NCBI GenBank assembly: GCA_029859145.1
Contig: JAOUDT010000013.1
Location: 1 to 13,209 of the forward strand
DNA: 13,209 nucleotides
From: Dehalococcoidia bacterium
GTDB taxonomy: Bacteria > Chloroflexota > Dehalococcoidia > GIF9 > AB-539-J10
Reading direction: 5' to 3'
The position numbers were made by a program, and so were the translations under genes. Below the pieces are notes generated by a model. The model had not been told where the DNA came from and searched no databases. It saw only the letters and a program-made list of their open reading frames with translations. Below are positions 1 to 7,248 of the stretch, piece after piece (the stretch's first letter is position 1; the number at the start of each line of letters is the position of its first letter).

Positions 1-2
1 TG

Positions 3-68
3 GCTGACTATACCGAAGAATACTTAGAAGACGAGCTGGTGGGCAGTTCAAACAGACGAGGAAATTAG
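3..68 (+). CDS. Possible C-terminal end of a plus-strand gene (partial)
   Basis: One plus-strand frame is open from the left edge to a TAG at 66-68 and reads as an acidic tail (ADYTEEYLEDELVGSS then NRRGN). Its composition looks like protein, but only 21 codons are visible and no family can be recognised. It would converge on the acyltransferase gene on the other strand and overlap its last 21 bases. The neighbouring frames close earlier. It could equally be chance. Confidence 0.2.
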   Translation, partial: ADYTEEYLEDELVGSSNRRGN

Positions 69-539
69 CCTGGAATACGCTCTTTTCAATCTTATTCTGT
101 TGTAACGTTGAATTGCGATACAGGGCAGATTCACCAATAGTGCGTATACTATCATTACAATGCCTACATACCAGGGATTCCAGATGAAGAACACTGGACT
201 TAGGAGAAACATTATCCAGTGAGCAAGCTCAGCACGGGATGTTTCTCTGATGAAATCATCAAGGTAGACATCATCAAGTTCTTTGAGGTGCTTCTTCCGG
301 AATCCTTTTTTGAACAAGGCGGCGCCATCCGGTAACCTTCTCTTCCACTTCTTCAACCTGAATATTCTTACGTAAATCTTGCCGCCTCTCTCCCATTTCC
401 TCTGTCTATAAAGCCAGGAGCCGGCGTCAAATGAGTCAAGAGGGACACGCGTCATCAAGTAAGACACGCCTACATGAATTATCATCCAGACGGCGATGTC
501 AAGCAGAATTGTTGGCAGCGTAGGTAGGTCGAGCAGCAT
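48..539 (-). CDS. crtO: CrtO-like glycosyl-carotenoid acyltransferase
   Basis: A 163-residue membrane protein resembling staphylococcal CrtO, the enzyme that esterifies the glucose of glycosyl-4,4'-diaponeurosporenoate with a fatty acid in the last step of staphyloxanthin synthesis. Visible are an N-terminal membrane segment (about 8-28), a basic KKWKRRLPDG block (63-72), the family hallmark RAELAHW (102-108), a second hydrophobic segment (about 109-142) and QRYNRIRL near the end (144-151). Length matches the family. The start ATG lies 2 bases after the stop of the upstream glycosyltransferase, so the two are probably translationally coupled. The family assignment is recalled from the S. aureus sequence. 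Because no crtM, crtN or crtP is in the window, the real acceptor may be another glycosylated lipid. Confidence 0.78.
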   Translation of the reverse strand: MLLDLPTLPTILLDIAVWMIIHVGVSYLMTRVPLDSFDAGSWLYRQRKWERGGKIYVRIFRLKKWKRRLPDGAALFKKGFRKKHLKELDDVYLDDFIRETSRAELAHWIMFLLSPVFFIWNPWYVGIVMIVYALLVNLPCIAIQRYNRIRLKRAYSRLISSSV

Positions 540-541
540 TA

Positions 542-1672
542 TCAGTTCACTTTACTCTTCAGACTTATCTCCCTGCCTTTCCATTTGACACTTCTGACCA
601 GGAAGATACGAACCAGTGAGTAGGCGAAAACTACAACGAAAAACGCCATGGGTATGGGATATAAGAGCGCGGTATAGAACTTGAAATTGCCAATTCGTAC
701 AAGCATCCAGTAGATTTGAGCCGCATAGAAGATATAAAGGGTGCCAGAAATGGCTATTTGAACGTTATTTGTGGCAATGATTGACTCGATTAGACTTCTG
801 GTCGTACCAATGCTACCACACATCCAGGCGACAATCAGGATTAGCAAAGGGGTCGCAGTCTTCGCCGCCCCCATGGCAAAGCCCTTGCTCCACCCGTTGA
901 TAAGTTCTCTGACGCCGTTTGGGTACATACGGAATGAAACAGTATTCTTCCCACCCAGGCAATGGACTTCAATCCCTTTCTTTTGGAGCTCTGACCCGAA
1001 AGCCACGTCATCGAGAATCTCACCCTTCACCTTTTCATGTCCCCCGGAATGGAGGTAGTCATGCCTTTTCATAACCACTACTGGCCCAAAAAGCCCTATC
1101 GGCCTAATGCGTTTACCGAAAACCGTGAAGGCACCCATACCAGCCATGGCGCTTATGTTAAAGCAGGCAGACAATTGCTCATAAAGGTTACGCATCTTGT
1201 GATATGGCTGGATTGAAAGCGCGCCATCCTTTTCAACATAGGTTTGTATTATTTTCTCAAGGCTATTCTTTTCCAGCACCGTGTCTGCATCGAGAAAAAC
1301 AAGGATTTCTCCGGAGGCTATCTTGGCTCCCTGAAAACAAGCCCACGTTTTGCCGATCCATCCTTCGGGTGCTGGCAACGATTCCAACACTTTCACTGCA
1401 CTGCTCTCTGCAACCGCTCTGGTTCTGTCTTCTGATTGGTCGTCTACTACAATTACTTCATCCTGTGAAGACAACTGACCTGATAGCGAACTAAGCAAGT
1501 TGGGTAGACTATGTTCCTCGTTTCTCGCCGGGATGATCACTGAGATACTTGGTTTATGGCTATTTCTATTGGCCGAAACTTCACAATAGGATATACGGAA
1601 TAGGAAGAGAAAACCCAATATCCAGAGGACTAGATGGAGTATGAAAATTATGGGAATATCGCCGATGCTCAT
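542..1672 (-). CDS. crtQ: CrtQ-like family 2 glycosyltransferase
   Basis: A 376-residue membrane-anchored GT-A glycosyltransferase resembling CrtQ (4,4'-diaponeurosporenoate glycosyltransferase), which transfers glucose from UDP-glucose to the carotenoid carboxylate. An N-terminal membrane helix (about 7-27) precedes the GT2 domain. That domain has SVIIPARNEE (44-53), the VDDQSEDRT nucleotide-binding acidic motif (76-84) and the metal-binding DAD (128-130). SIQPYHKM (153-160), a GGH motif (210-212) and VKWKGREIS (362-370) are shared with CrtQ. Three hydrophobic helices lie at about 273-290, 304-326 and 333-359. The ATG at 1672 has no evident Shine-Dalgarno sequence, and an in-frame TAA at 1681-1679 rules out an earlier start. 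It forms an operon with the acyltransferase 2 bases downstream. Confidence 0.8.
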   Translation of the reverse strand: MSIGDIPIIFILHLVLWILGFLFLFRISYCEVSANRNSHKPSISVIIPARNEEHSLPNLLSSLSGQLSSQDEVIVVDDQSEDRTRAVAESSAVKVLESLPAPEGWIGKTWACFQGAKIASGEILVFLDADTVLEKNSLEKIIQTYVEKDGALSIQPYHKMRNLYEQLSACFNISAMAGMGAFTVFGKRIRPIGLFGPVVVMKRHDYLHSGGHEKVKGEILDDVAFGSELQKKGIEVHCLGGKNTVSFRMYPNGVRELINGWSKGFAMGAAKTATPLLILIVAWMCGSIGTTRSLIESIIATNNVQIAISGTLYIFYAAQIYWMLVRIGNFKFYTALLYPIPMAFFVVVFAYSLVRIFLVRSVKWKGREISLKSKVN

Positions 1673-1678
1673 GCTGGG

Positions 1679-1831
1679 TTACTCGTGCATCAGCGATATT
1701 CGTTTTGAGGTTCCGGGCCGATTCACCACCTCCCGCCAATAAAATGACTTCTTCGAAATCTTCACTTTCTCTAGCAGAGAAGAGGCCACCCATGAACTGG
1801 ATGCCAGAACTTGGTGTGTGAACTTTTTCAC
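1679..1831 (-). CDS. Possible small basic protein upstream of crtQ
   Basis: A 50-codon frame starting GTG (1831) ends with TAA only 6 bases before the crtQ ATG. Its product begins VKKFTHQVLASSSW and is basic; I recognise no family. Its only support is position: crtQ lacks its own ribosome site, and translation running up to 1679 could supply re-initiation. Its own ribosome site is poor. Another frame across the same bases (from ATG 1793) is also open, so coding is far from proven. Confidence 0.17.
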   Translation of the reverse strand: MKKFTHQVLASSSWVASSLLEKVKISKKSFYWREVVNRPGTSKRISLMHE

Positions 1832-1841
1832 TCTAATAGAT

Positions 1842-1854
1842 TCCACCAGGTGGA
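1842..1854. repeat. 13-bp palindrome after the TspO-like gene
   Basis: The perfect inverted repeat TCCACC-A-GGTGGA starts directly after the TAG stop (1858-1856) of the TspO-like gene. The loop is too small and no T-run follows, so it is a poor intrinsic terminator. It could be an operator in front of crtQ or chance. Confidence 0.2.
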
Positions 1855-1855
1855 G

Positions 1856-2653
1856 CTATGGCGAATACACTCTCTTCCTTATCAGCTGAGCTACGACGCC
1901 GGCGGTAACAACCGCCAGGCCGACAATTGTGACAATTACTACGCTTTGGTCGGGCATTGTTGTATCTGACAGACGTTTCAGCAGTATTCCGAGCAATGCC
2001 CAGTCAACCACAAGACAATAAAAGATGTCTTTCCGGGTGAACAGTACGGATAATGCAATAGCGATACCCACGACAACCACGGCTACTGCCCAGAATTGCT
2101 GCCCCAACCCCCATGCGTTCCAGTTGATATCCACCAGCAGAGCCGTGACATTAGCAATCGTGGCTATGGTAATCCAGCCGAGGTAGACGCTGAAAGGAAG
2201 ATGCACCAAGTATTTTACAGCCTTTGTGGCCTCGGACTTGCCAATGTTTAGCCTCACATAGATTGCCAGCAGGGAGCCCAGCAATATCAGCATCAGGACC
2301 ACGGATAGAGGGACGATTTTGTAATGCCAGGCAAATATCCAGCCGATGTTCGCTATACAGGAAATAAAGAATAGCGGTCCGATTCTACGCACAAAGTCAA
2401 CCTTCTGGACATCTCTTCTAACCGACGGTATTAACGGATATATGGCGAAGATGCCAAGCAATACATAGATTAGCCCCCAGATTGCAAAGGTCAGCCCTGC
2501 CGGCACGAATAGATTTGGATACAGGTCAGACAGCTCGCCGGTCGTTATATTATTTATGGGCAGGATACTGGCCAGTGCATTAACGACAACAATTCCGATA
2601 AAACCCAACAAGTTCAGAATCGACAGCGATATCACACGACGACTTTCATTCAT
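1856..2653 (-). CDS. TspO/MBR-like (tryptophan-rich sensory protein) membrane protein
   Basis: A 265-residue, mostly hydrophobic protein with roughly seven to eight membrane helices. It resembles the long bacterial branch annotated as tryptophan-rich sensory protein. The hallmarks near the N-terminus are LPINNITTGELSDLYPNLF (32-50) followed by PAGLTFAIWGLIY (52-64), the motif these proteins share with TspO. TspO proteins bind porphyrins and related ligands; for this longer branch the ligand is unknown. The start ATG has a strong GGAGGAGGG ribosome site. It overlaps the TGA of the preceding DUF998 gene as ATGA, so the two are co-translated. The protein ends in a basic cytoplasmic tail (LIRKRVYSP). 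Confidence 0.7.
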   Translation of the reverse strand: MNESRRVISLSILNLLGFIGIVVVNALASILPINNITTGELSDLYPNLFVPAGLTFAIWGLIYVLLGIFAIYPLIPSVRRDVQKVDFVRRIGPLFFISCIANIGWIFAWHYKIVPLSVVLMLILLGSLLAIYVRLNIGKSEATKAVKYLVHLPFSVYLGWITIATIANVTALLVDINWNAWGLGQQFWAVAVVVVGIAIALSVLFTRKDIFYCLVVDWALLGILLKRLSDTTMPDQSVVIVTIVGLAVVTAGVVAQLIRKRVYSP

Positions 2654-3324
2654 GATTTCCCTCCTCCGTTTGCGCCACTCTGTAAGGGCCCAGGCTTCGA
2701 CTCCCGCCTCAGCAGCAAGCGCAGAAAATGGATTGCCACTACTTCGACCCAGACTAGCGCGTTAAGTATTATGATTCGCTCATAGAGCCCAAACCAGCCT
2801 CGCTGGTTACCGAAGAGCGCCCCCATTATTAGGCCAAAAGCCAGGGCACCAGCAACGAGTGTATAGATGAAAATAGGTCTCCAATTCGGAGTGCTCTTGA
2901 AGCTCGGTGCCAGGCACAGAATAGCGATAGGAAATAACAGGCCAAGGCCATAAGATGCTATTGTGTGGATTCTTCCGTCAATGCGTGGAGCTCCAGTGTG
3001 ACCCATATGAAAGGCGGCAATCAACATCAATACAAAACCACAGAGAGCAAAAAGTATGATGCCGGCATGGAAGCCCCGGGCCCTTCGGATAGTGAAATAA
3101 AGTCCTGCCGTGAAGATTTCCCATAGCAAGCCCATAGCCAGAAAACAAATCGTTTGAAGCCAGCCCAGAGAGGTCAATGCAAAGCTGCTGACTGAGTCGC
3201 GGACCAGGCTGTATCCGGGGACAGATGAAGATGCCGTGAGGTCCCCGACAATCACCAAAATGGGCCCTATGATGCCGACAATAGCCGGGACGCTGTTGAC
3301 GTTCAGACGTTCAGACATGGACAT
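2650..3324 (-). CDS. DUF998-family membrane protein
   Basis: A 224-residue protein with about six predicted membrane helices. Family features visible are the first helix with GIIGPILVIVGD (17-28), the loop motif PGYSLVRDSVSSFAL (36-50) and FGLYERIIILNALVW near the last helix. This matches DUF998, a family of no known biochemical role. The ATG at 3324 is followed by a second in-frame ATG at 3318; only a weak GAGAG-type site precedes them, so either may be used. It is the first gene of a two-gene operon with the TspO-like protein (4-base overlap). The C-terminal tail is short, polar and glycine-rich. Confidence 0.7.
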   Translation of the reverse strand: MSMSERLNVNSVPAIVGIIGPILVIVGDLTASSSVPGYSLVRDSVSSFALTSLGWLQTICFLAMGLLWEIFTAGLYFTIRRARGFHAGIILFALCGFVLMLIAAFHMGHTGAPRIDGRIHTIASYGLGLLFPIAILCLAPSFKSTPNWRPIFIYTLVAGALAFGLIMGALFGNQRGWFGLYERIIILNALVWVEVVAIHFLRLLLRRESKPGPLQSGANGGGKS

Positions 3325-3392
3325 TGGCTCTCACGTAGTTTGCGTGTCCGCTGCAAGCCACCTAGTCAGCAACCCTCCATAATATCACTATT

Positions 3393-3401
3393 ATTATAGC
3401 A
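3393..3401 (-). promoter_or_regulatory. Extended -10 promoter for the DUF998-TspO operon
   Basis: On the minus strand the sequence reads TGCTATAAT, a perfect extended -10 element (TGn + TATAAT). No good -35 is seen 16-18 bases upstream, which is acceptable for extended -10 promoters. Transcription would start near 3386, about 60 bases before the DUF998 ATG. Confidence 0.5.
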
Positions 3402-3526
3402 AACACATCTATGCGAAGTATACACTCGGCCATAACGTGCAACGGCGTGCAGAACTATGACGAGGCACCTGTTTGCGTAGTGCTGGAAACAGCGCATCCG
3501 ACTGAGATACAAACCTACCGCTCTAA

Positions 3527-4039
3527 CTACTGTGTCTTTAAATAGTAAACATGGTCGCAGCAATCGTCACCCATCATCAAGGTCTTGGTCCTAGAGAACC
3601 CGATCACGGGATTGAAAGATGAGGCCATAAGAGCGTCGGCCTGACACAGCACCCCAAAGCCAATATCTTCGGCCTCTAGTTCTCTGAAAGCTTCTGCCCA
3701 CATACAACGAGTGAAGCGATACGCCTGGCGAGTATTGGAATCTTCGAGTTTTGCCCATTCGTGGCTACCGATACATATCTGTTCTATTGCGGAGCAGAAA
3801 GACCTTAGCGAATTATCCGGTGATGCCTTGGCCCTTTCCTTGCCTGTTTCAGCCCCTGCCTCAGCGAATGCACGGAAGATCGTCTGAACACCTGCGTCGC
3901 CATATACTGCTTGCACAGCTCGGACAGCCAAAACGAGATTGCTGGCTCCGGCGAAGATCTTGGCTCGGAGTTTGCCCAGGAATGCTTCTTCGACGGCTTC
4001 GGACACAGTCTCTGGCAGTATTTTCTGTAACGAACCCAT
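3527..4039 (-). CDS. L-2-amino-thiazoline-4-carboxylate hydrolase-like protein
   Basis: A 170-residue soluble protein of the family named after the hydrolase that opens L-2-amino-thiazoline-4-carboxylic acid on the way to L-cysteine (PF14196, from memory). The diagnostic C-terminal half contains RCMWAEAFREL (111-121), an acidic IGFGVLCQAD strand (126-135), SFNPVIGFSRTKTLM (141-155) and the final GDDCCDH (157-163) with paired cysteines. The first 100 residues are helical and variable. Many members are uncharacterised, so the substrate is a guess. The start is well defined: AAGGAGGAG lies 4 bases before ATG 4039. It is divergent from the small alpha/beta-barrel gene and the methyltransferase, possibly sharing a regulatory region. 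Confidence 0.68.
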   Translation of the reverse strand: MGSLQKILPETVSEAVEEAFLGKLRAKIFAGASNLVLAVRAVQAVYGDAGVQTIFRAFAEAGAETGKERAKASPDNSLRSFCSAIEQICIGSHEWAKLEDSNTRQAYRFTRCMWAEAFRELEAEDIGFGVLCQADALMASSFNPVIGFSRTKTLMMGDDCCDHVYYLKTQ

Positions 4040-4164
4040 ATTCTCCTCCTTGCGCTCGGTTTGTTTACCAGCCTGGTTCTTCAGTCACACTCATGGCGGT
4101 AATGATACTACTTGCCGCGTGTATTTCCTAGACTGAGGATTATCTCTGCCTTCTATGTCTGCAT

Positions 4165-4181
4165 ATTACACAAGATGTAAT
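4165..4181. promoter_or_regulatory. Palindromic operator candidate ATTACA-N5-TGTAAT
   Basis: A perfect 6-bp inverted repeat with a 5-bp spacer (ATTACA caaga TGTAAT) sits in the 205-bp divergent region, just upstream of the promoter candidate at 4185-4213. The form fits a dimeric helix-turn-helix repressor site. No regulator gene is adjacent. Confidence 0.28.
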
Positions 4182-4184
4182 CGC

Positions 4185-4213
4185 TTGTATGTGTTCAATG
4201 ACGGTGTTAAGAT
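4185..4213 (+). promoter_or_regulatory. Sigma-70-type promoter candidate
   Basis: TTGTAT (4185-4190), 17 bases, then TAAGAT (4208-4213). Each box keeps about half of the consensus. Transcription would begin near 4220, leaving a leader of about 25 bases with a good ribosome site before GTG 4245. This placement argues against the upstream ATG at 4155 as the gene start. Confidence 0.33.
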
Positions 4214-4244
4214 TGGCACATCAAAACGAGGAGGACGTCAATCC

Positions 4245-4568
4245 GTGAGCATCATTACTGTAGAGACATATGTCGTGCGCGCAGAGAAATCGATAGAGTT
4301 TACGACGTTGATCGACGAGTTCCTCAAATTCAAGAAAGCTCACCCGCAGCTTTTCAAAGGTGTCAAGTCTTGGAAACTTTATAGACAGGATTATGGTCAA
4401 CCTGCTGGCATGTATATAGAGATGTGGGAGTATGGCAATCTGGCACAGGTAGAAGAGACCAATAGACAAATCTTCTCAGATGAACGAATGAAGAAGATCA
4501 ACGCAGCCTTTCATAAACTCGTTGAACCAGCGACTTTTTCTTCATCCATATGGAGCGAGGTGGCTTGA
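4245..4568 (+). CDS. Small dimeric alpha/beta-barrel (ABM/NIPSNAP-like) protein
   Basis: A 107-residue soluble protein. The frame is open back to ATG 4155, but I chose GTG 4245 because GAGGAGG (4228-4234) lies 10 bases upstream and the extra residues are not family-like. The pattern is strand (IITVETYVVR), long helix (EFTTLIDEFLKFKKAHPQ), strand (KSWKLYRQD), strand (GMYIEMWEY), helix (AQVEETNRQIF and following). This is the ferredoxin-like fold of the antibiotic-biosynthesis-monooxygenase and NIPSNAP group, which dimerises into a barrel. No catalytic residue can be named. The methyltransferase follows 96 bases later on the same strand, so joint transcription is likely. Function unknown. Confidence 0.6.
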   Translation: MSIITVETYVVRAEKSIEFTTLIDEFLKFKKAHPQLFKGVKSWKLYRQDYGQPAGMYIEMWEYGNLAQVEETNRQIFSDERMKKINAAFHKLVEPATFSSSIWSEVA

Positions 4569-4664
4569 AGCCTCCGTTTCCATACACGCTGCGGATGAGG
4601 GAAGTGATTATGGTCCCTGAGGTCTATCCTTTTGATGCAGCTGCCGGTCAATAGGAATATCCCA

Positions 4665-5678
4665 ATGAGCCAGAAGAAGTCTGCGTCTCCGTCGCTCGAC
4701 ATTGTCTATGCCCTGGAATATGGGGTCTGGAAAGCCACAGCACTTTACGCTGCTTTGGAGCTGGATGTATTCACAATCATAGCCAACGACAACCACACAG
4801 GGGATGCCATTGTCTCGGAGGCGCGGTGTGATCGGCGGGGGATGCGAATCTTGCTCGATGCACTCTGTTCGTTGAAGCTGCTTTTGAAGCAAAAGGGCAA
4901 CTACTTCTTAACGCCCGTATCTGAAAGTTTCCTTATTCGGGGCAAGCCGGCCTACTATGGCGAGTGGTGTCTGCGCACACAATTAGCTTTTGATATTAGG
5001 AGCCGAGTGGCTGATGGCATAAAGGCAGGTAGGGTAGCTGCCATTGATGCTTCGAGGCCTGGCTCTGGCGACCTCTGGAAGAGTGATATCTCACGCGCGT
5101 TGTACACATGGCCTCTCGAAGCTAAGCAAGCCCGGCGGATGTGGCGAACACTGGGGATAACCCGTCGGCGCAAAAACTCCCCTCGGATTTTGGATATAGC
5201 GTGTGGCTCCGGCGTAAACAGTTTTGTGTTGGCTCAGGCTGATCCAGGTGCTCGGGTCACAGCCTTCGACTTTCCGGACGTACTTGAAGTGACTTGTCAA
5301 GTTGCAGAGGTGATGGGTGTGGTGGAACAGGTCGACTTTCAGTCAGGTGATGTCCTGACTTCCGATTTCGGCACCGATTGTTTCGACATTGTGTTGCTCG
5401 GCAAGATTCTGTACTACTTCGATGTCGACCATGCGGCACGGATACTACGTCGTGTGCACTCGGCCCTGAAGAGGGATGGCTTGATCGTCATCAGTACTTA
5501 TATAGGAGATAACCGAAGTTGCAGAGACGAGCGAGCTTTGATGGCTGCCCTGCAGCTCTTCATCTTTGCCCCAGAAAGCCACGTCTACACCTTCTCCGAG
5601 TACCGCGACCTGCTAAAACGAGCTGGTTTCAAGGGCGTGGTCCGACATACTGAGACTCTCATAACCGGAACGAAATAG
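4665..5678 (+). CDS. SAM-dependent O-methyltransferase with N-terminal dimerisation domain
   Basis: A 337-residue class I methyltransferase of the acetylserotonin/plant-type O-methyltransferase group. Residues 10-95 form a winged-helix dimerisation domain (YALEYGVWKATALYAALELDV, then GNYFLTPVSESFL). The catalytic Rossmann domain follows: motif I ILDIACGSG (175-183), an acidic residue after strand 2 (FDFPD, D202 and D205) for the SAM ribose, QSGDVL (226-231), and VLLGKILYYFDVDHAARILR (243-262) as the post-motif segment. ATG 4665 is preferred because TAGGA lies 8 bases before it; TTG 4632 and ATG 4635 are possible upstream starts with poorer sites. The substrate is probably a hydroxylated small molecule but cannot be read from the sequence. 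Confidence 0.72.
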   Translation: MSQKKSASPSLDIVYALEYGVWKATALYAALELDVFTIIANDNHTGDAIVSEARCDRRGMRILLDALCSLKLLLKQKGNYFLTPVSESFLIRGKPAYYGEWCLRTQLAFDIRSRVADGIKAGRVAAIDASRPGSGDLWKSDISRALYTWPLEAKQARRMWRTLGITRRRKNSPRILDIACGSGVNSFVLAQADPGARVTAFDFPDVLEVTCQVAEVMGVVEQVDFQSGDVLTSDFGTDCFDIVLLGKILYYFDVDHAARILRRVHSALKRDGLIVISTYIGDNRSCRDERALMAALQLFIFAPESHVYTFSEYRDLLKRAGFKGVVRHTETLITGTK

Positions 5679-5831
5679 GACTTGCCGCTCGGTTGATGCA
5701 ATACTCCTGGTGTTATCATCGCAGGAAGAAGCAGAGCAGTGACCAGTCTGAATTAGGCGAAATCAGAGCCTTTGGGCATGCCGTCCGCCAGTGTGGTGTA
5801 GCGTGGAAAGATCCTAGGCAAGATATGAGGA

Positions 5832-5862
5832 CCCCCTAGTCCTACGTCTGCGAACTAGGGGG
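5832..5862. terminator. GC-rich stem-loop between convergent genes
   Basis: CCCCCTAGT (5832-5840) pairs perfectly with ACTAGGGGG (5854-5862) around a 13-base loop. It lies in the convergent gap after the methyltransferase and covers the last codons and stop of the sensor kinase. Neither side has a T-run, so if it ends transcription it does so weakly or by another mechanism. An alternative small hairpin (AGGAC/GTCCT, 5828-5843) competes with its left arm. Confidence 0.35.
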
Positions 5863-7248
5863 GTGCAGAGGGAGCCACACAGAAAAGGTGCTTCCCGACC
5901 CCACCTGGCTTTCCACTTCTATCTTTCCCCCGTGCGCCTCGGCGATATGCCGCGATATCGCCAATCCCAGGCCGGTACCTCCTGCAGCGCGCGAGCGAGA
6001 TTTATCAACCCGATAGAACCGCTCGAAGATGAAAGGTATGTCTTCCGGCGGGATGCCCACCCCGGTATCCTTGATGGCCACTACGGCCATCTGCCCTTCG
6101 CGGCGGAGCGAGACGGAAACAGTTCCGGGAGCAGGACTGTACCTGACGGCATTGTTCAGAAGGTTCATGAATAGCTCCCTCAGCCTGACCTCATCGCCTT
6201 TCACAACCGCATCCTGCGTCTCACCTAATTGGAAGCTGAGTCCCTTTTCCTGACAGAGAATCTCGACGTCCGTGCTCAGGTTGGCTATGAGCTTGTTAAG
6301 TTTGACTTCAGTGAAGTTCCATTGTTCCTTTCCGGCGTCAGCGCGAGCCAGGATAAGCAACTGGTCAATAAGCGAGGACATCTGTTTTGCTTCCTGAGAA
6401 ATGGTCTCCAGAGATTGCCTGTAGTCGCCCGACGGTCTTTCCTTCTGAAGTGCCAACGAGGATTCAGCTTCGATTACCGCCAGAGGGGCACGTAGCTCGT
6501 GAGAGGCATCGCTGGTGAATTGCCTCTGGCGCTGGAACGCTTTCTCCAATCGTCCAATCATTGCGTTCAGTGTCGTTGCCAGCCTGCCCAATTCGTCCTT
6601 GGTATTGACGTTGATCCTTTGGCTCAGGTCCTTCTCCTCGATTTCCTGTGCTGTCTGGGCAATCTTGTCCACTGGCCTTAGTGCTCGGCCGGCCAGAAAT
6701 ATGCCACCTCCGGCAGCTACTGCCAGTGTGAGCAGAACAGCGATCGCAAGGGTGCTTACCAATCTGGCCAGTATGTTCTCTATCTGTCTTGTCGAGCGAG
6801 CGATGACCAGCGCAGCTGGCTGGATACCTGGCGGCGGTCCCAGCATGCTAAGGTTGATAGAGACAGCCACCAGACGCAGTGTTTCGCCTTCGGTTGTCTG
6901 GCTGGTGGTAAAGGCACTGCTGCCAGCAATGGTTTTCGATACGAATTCCTGACTCAGGGAAACCCCTATCCCCGGGGCAGATACCTCTACCAATTGGTCG
7001 CCAGAGTAGAAGTATAATATGACGATTTCCCCCAGCTGCTCCTGGAATTCTCCTTGTCTGATGCTTCCCAGAATATCTTGAATACTGCATAGCTGTGTGG
7101 AGCGTATTGCCAGTGCACGGTCAAGACTACGATAGAGGCTTTGCGAGAGATAGAAATATACCCCGCCACCGAGTGCAATCAGCAGAACTGCCAGCACCAA
7201 CAGGTACCAGATGGTAAATCGGAATTTGATGCTATGAATGAAGCTCAT
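5842..7248 (-). CDS. Membrane sensor histidine kinase (HAMP, HisKA, HATPase)
   Basis: A 468-residue two-component sensor. A first membrane helix (about 12-33), an extracytoplasmic region of about 125 residues (34-160) and a second helix (about 161-187) precede a HAMP linker (188-240). The H-box SDASHELRAP (246-255) gives H250 as the phosphorylated histidine. The ATP-binding domain has the N-box LLNNAVRYSP (363-372), G1 DTGVGIP (394-400), the F-box region FIFERFYRVDKSRS (406-419) and G2 GGTGLGLA (423-430). All catalytic motifs look intact. The ATG overlaps the TGA of the regulator gene (ATGA, 7248-7245), so the pair is co-translated. The extracytoplasmic domain carries no motif that names the signal. 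The neighbouring protease suggests misfolded exported protein or envelope stress, by inference. Confidence 0.93.
   Translation of the reverse strand: MSFIHSIKFRFTIWYLLVLAVLLIALGGGVYFYLSQSLYRSLDRALAIRSTQLCSIQDILGSIRQGEFQEQLGEIVILYFYSGDQLVEVSAPGIGVSLSQEFVSKTIAGSSAFTTSQTTEGETLRLVAVSINLSMLGPPPGIQPAALVIARSTRQIENILARLVSTLAIAVLLTLAVAAGGGIFLAGRALRPVDKIAQTAQEIEEKDLSQRINVNTKDELGRLATTLNAMIGRLEKAFQRQRQFTSDASHELRAPLAVIEAESSLALQKERPSGDYRQSLETISQEAKQMSSLIDQLLILARADAGKEQWNFTEVKLNKLIANLSTDVEILCQEKGLSFQLGETQDAVVKGDEVRLRELFMNLLNNAVRYSPAPGTVSVSLRREGQMAVVAIKDTGVGIPPEDIPFIFERFYRVDKSRSRAAGGTGLGLAISRHIAEAHGGKIEVESQVGSGSTFSVWLPLHPPSSQT

Noticed and set aside
3366..3563. 65-codon minus-strand frame
   Set aside because: It overlaps the end of the hydrolase gene and the extended -10 promoter, and the product is unlike a protein family.
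4155..4244. Upstream ATG start for the small alpha/beta-barrel gene
   Set aside because: The palindrome and promoter candidate lie inside this stretch, and GAGGAGG precedes GTG 4245.
6515..6952. 145-codon plus-strand frame inside the kinase
   Set aside because: Shadow of the kinase coding strand.
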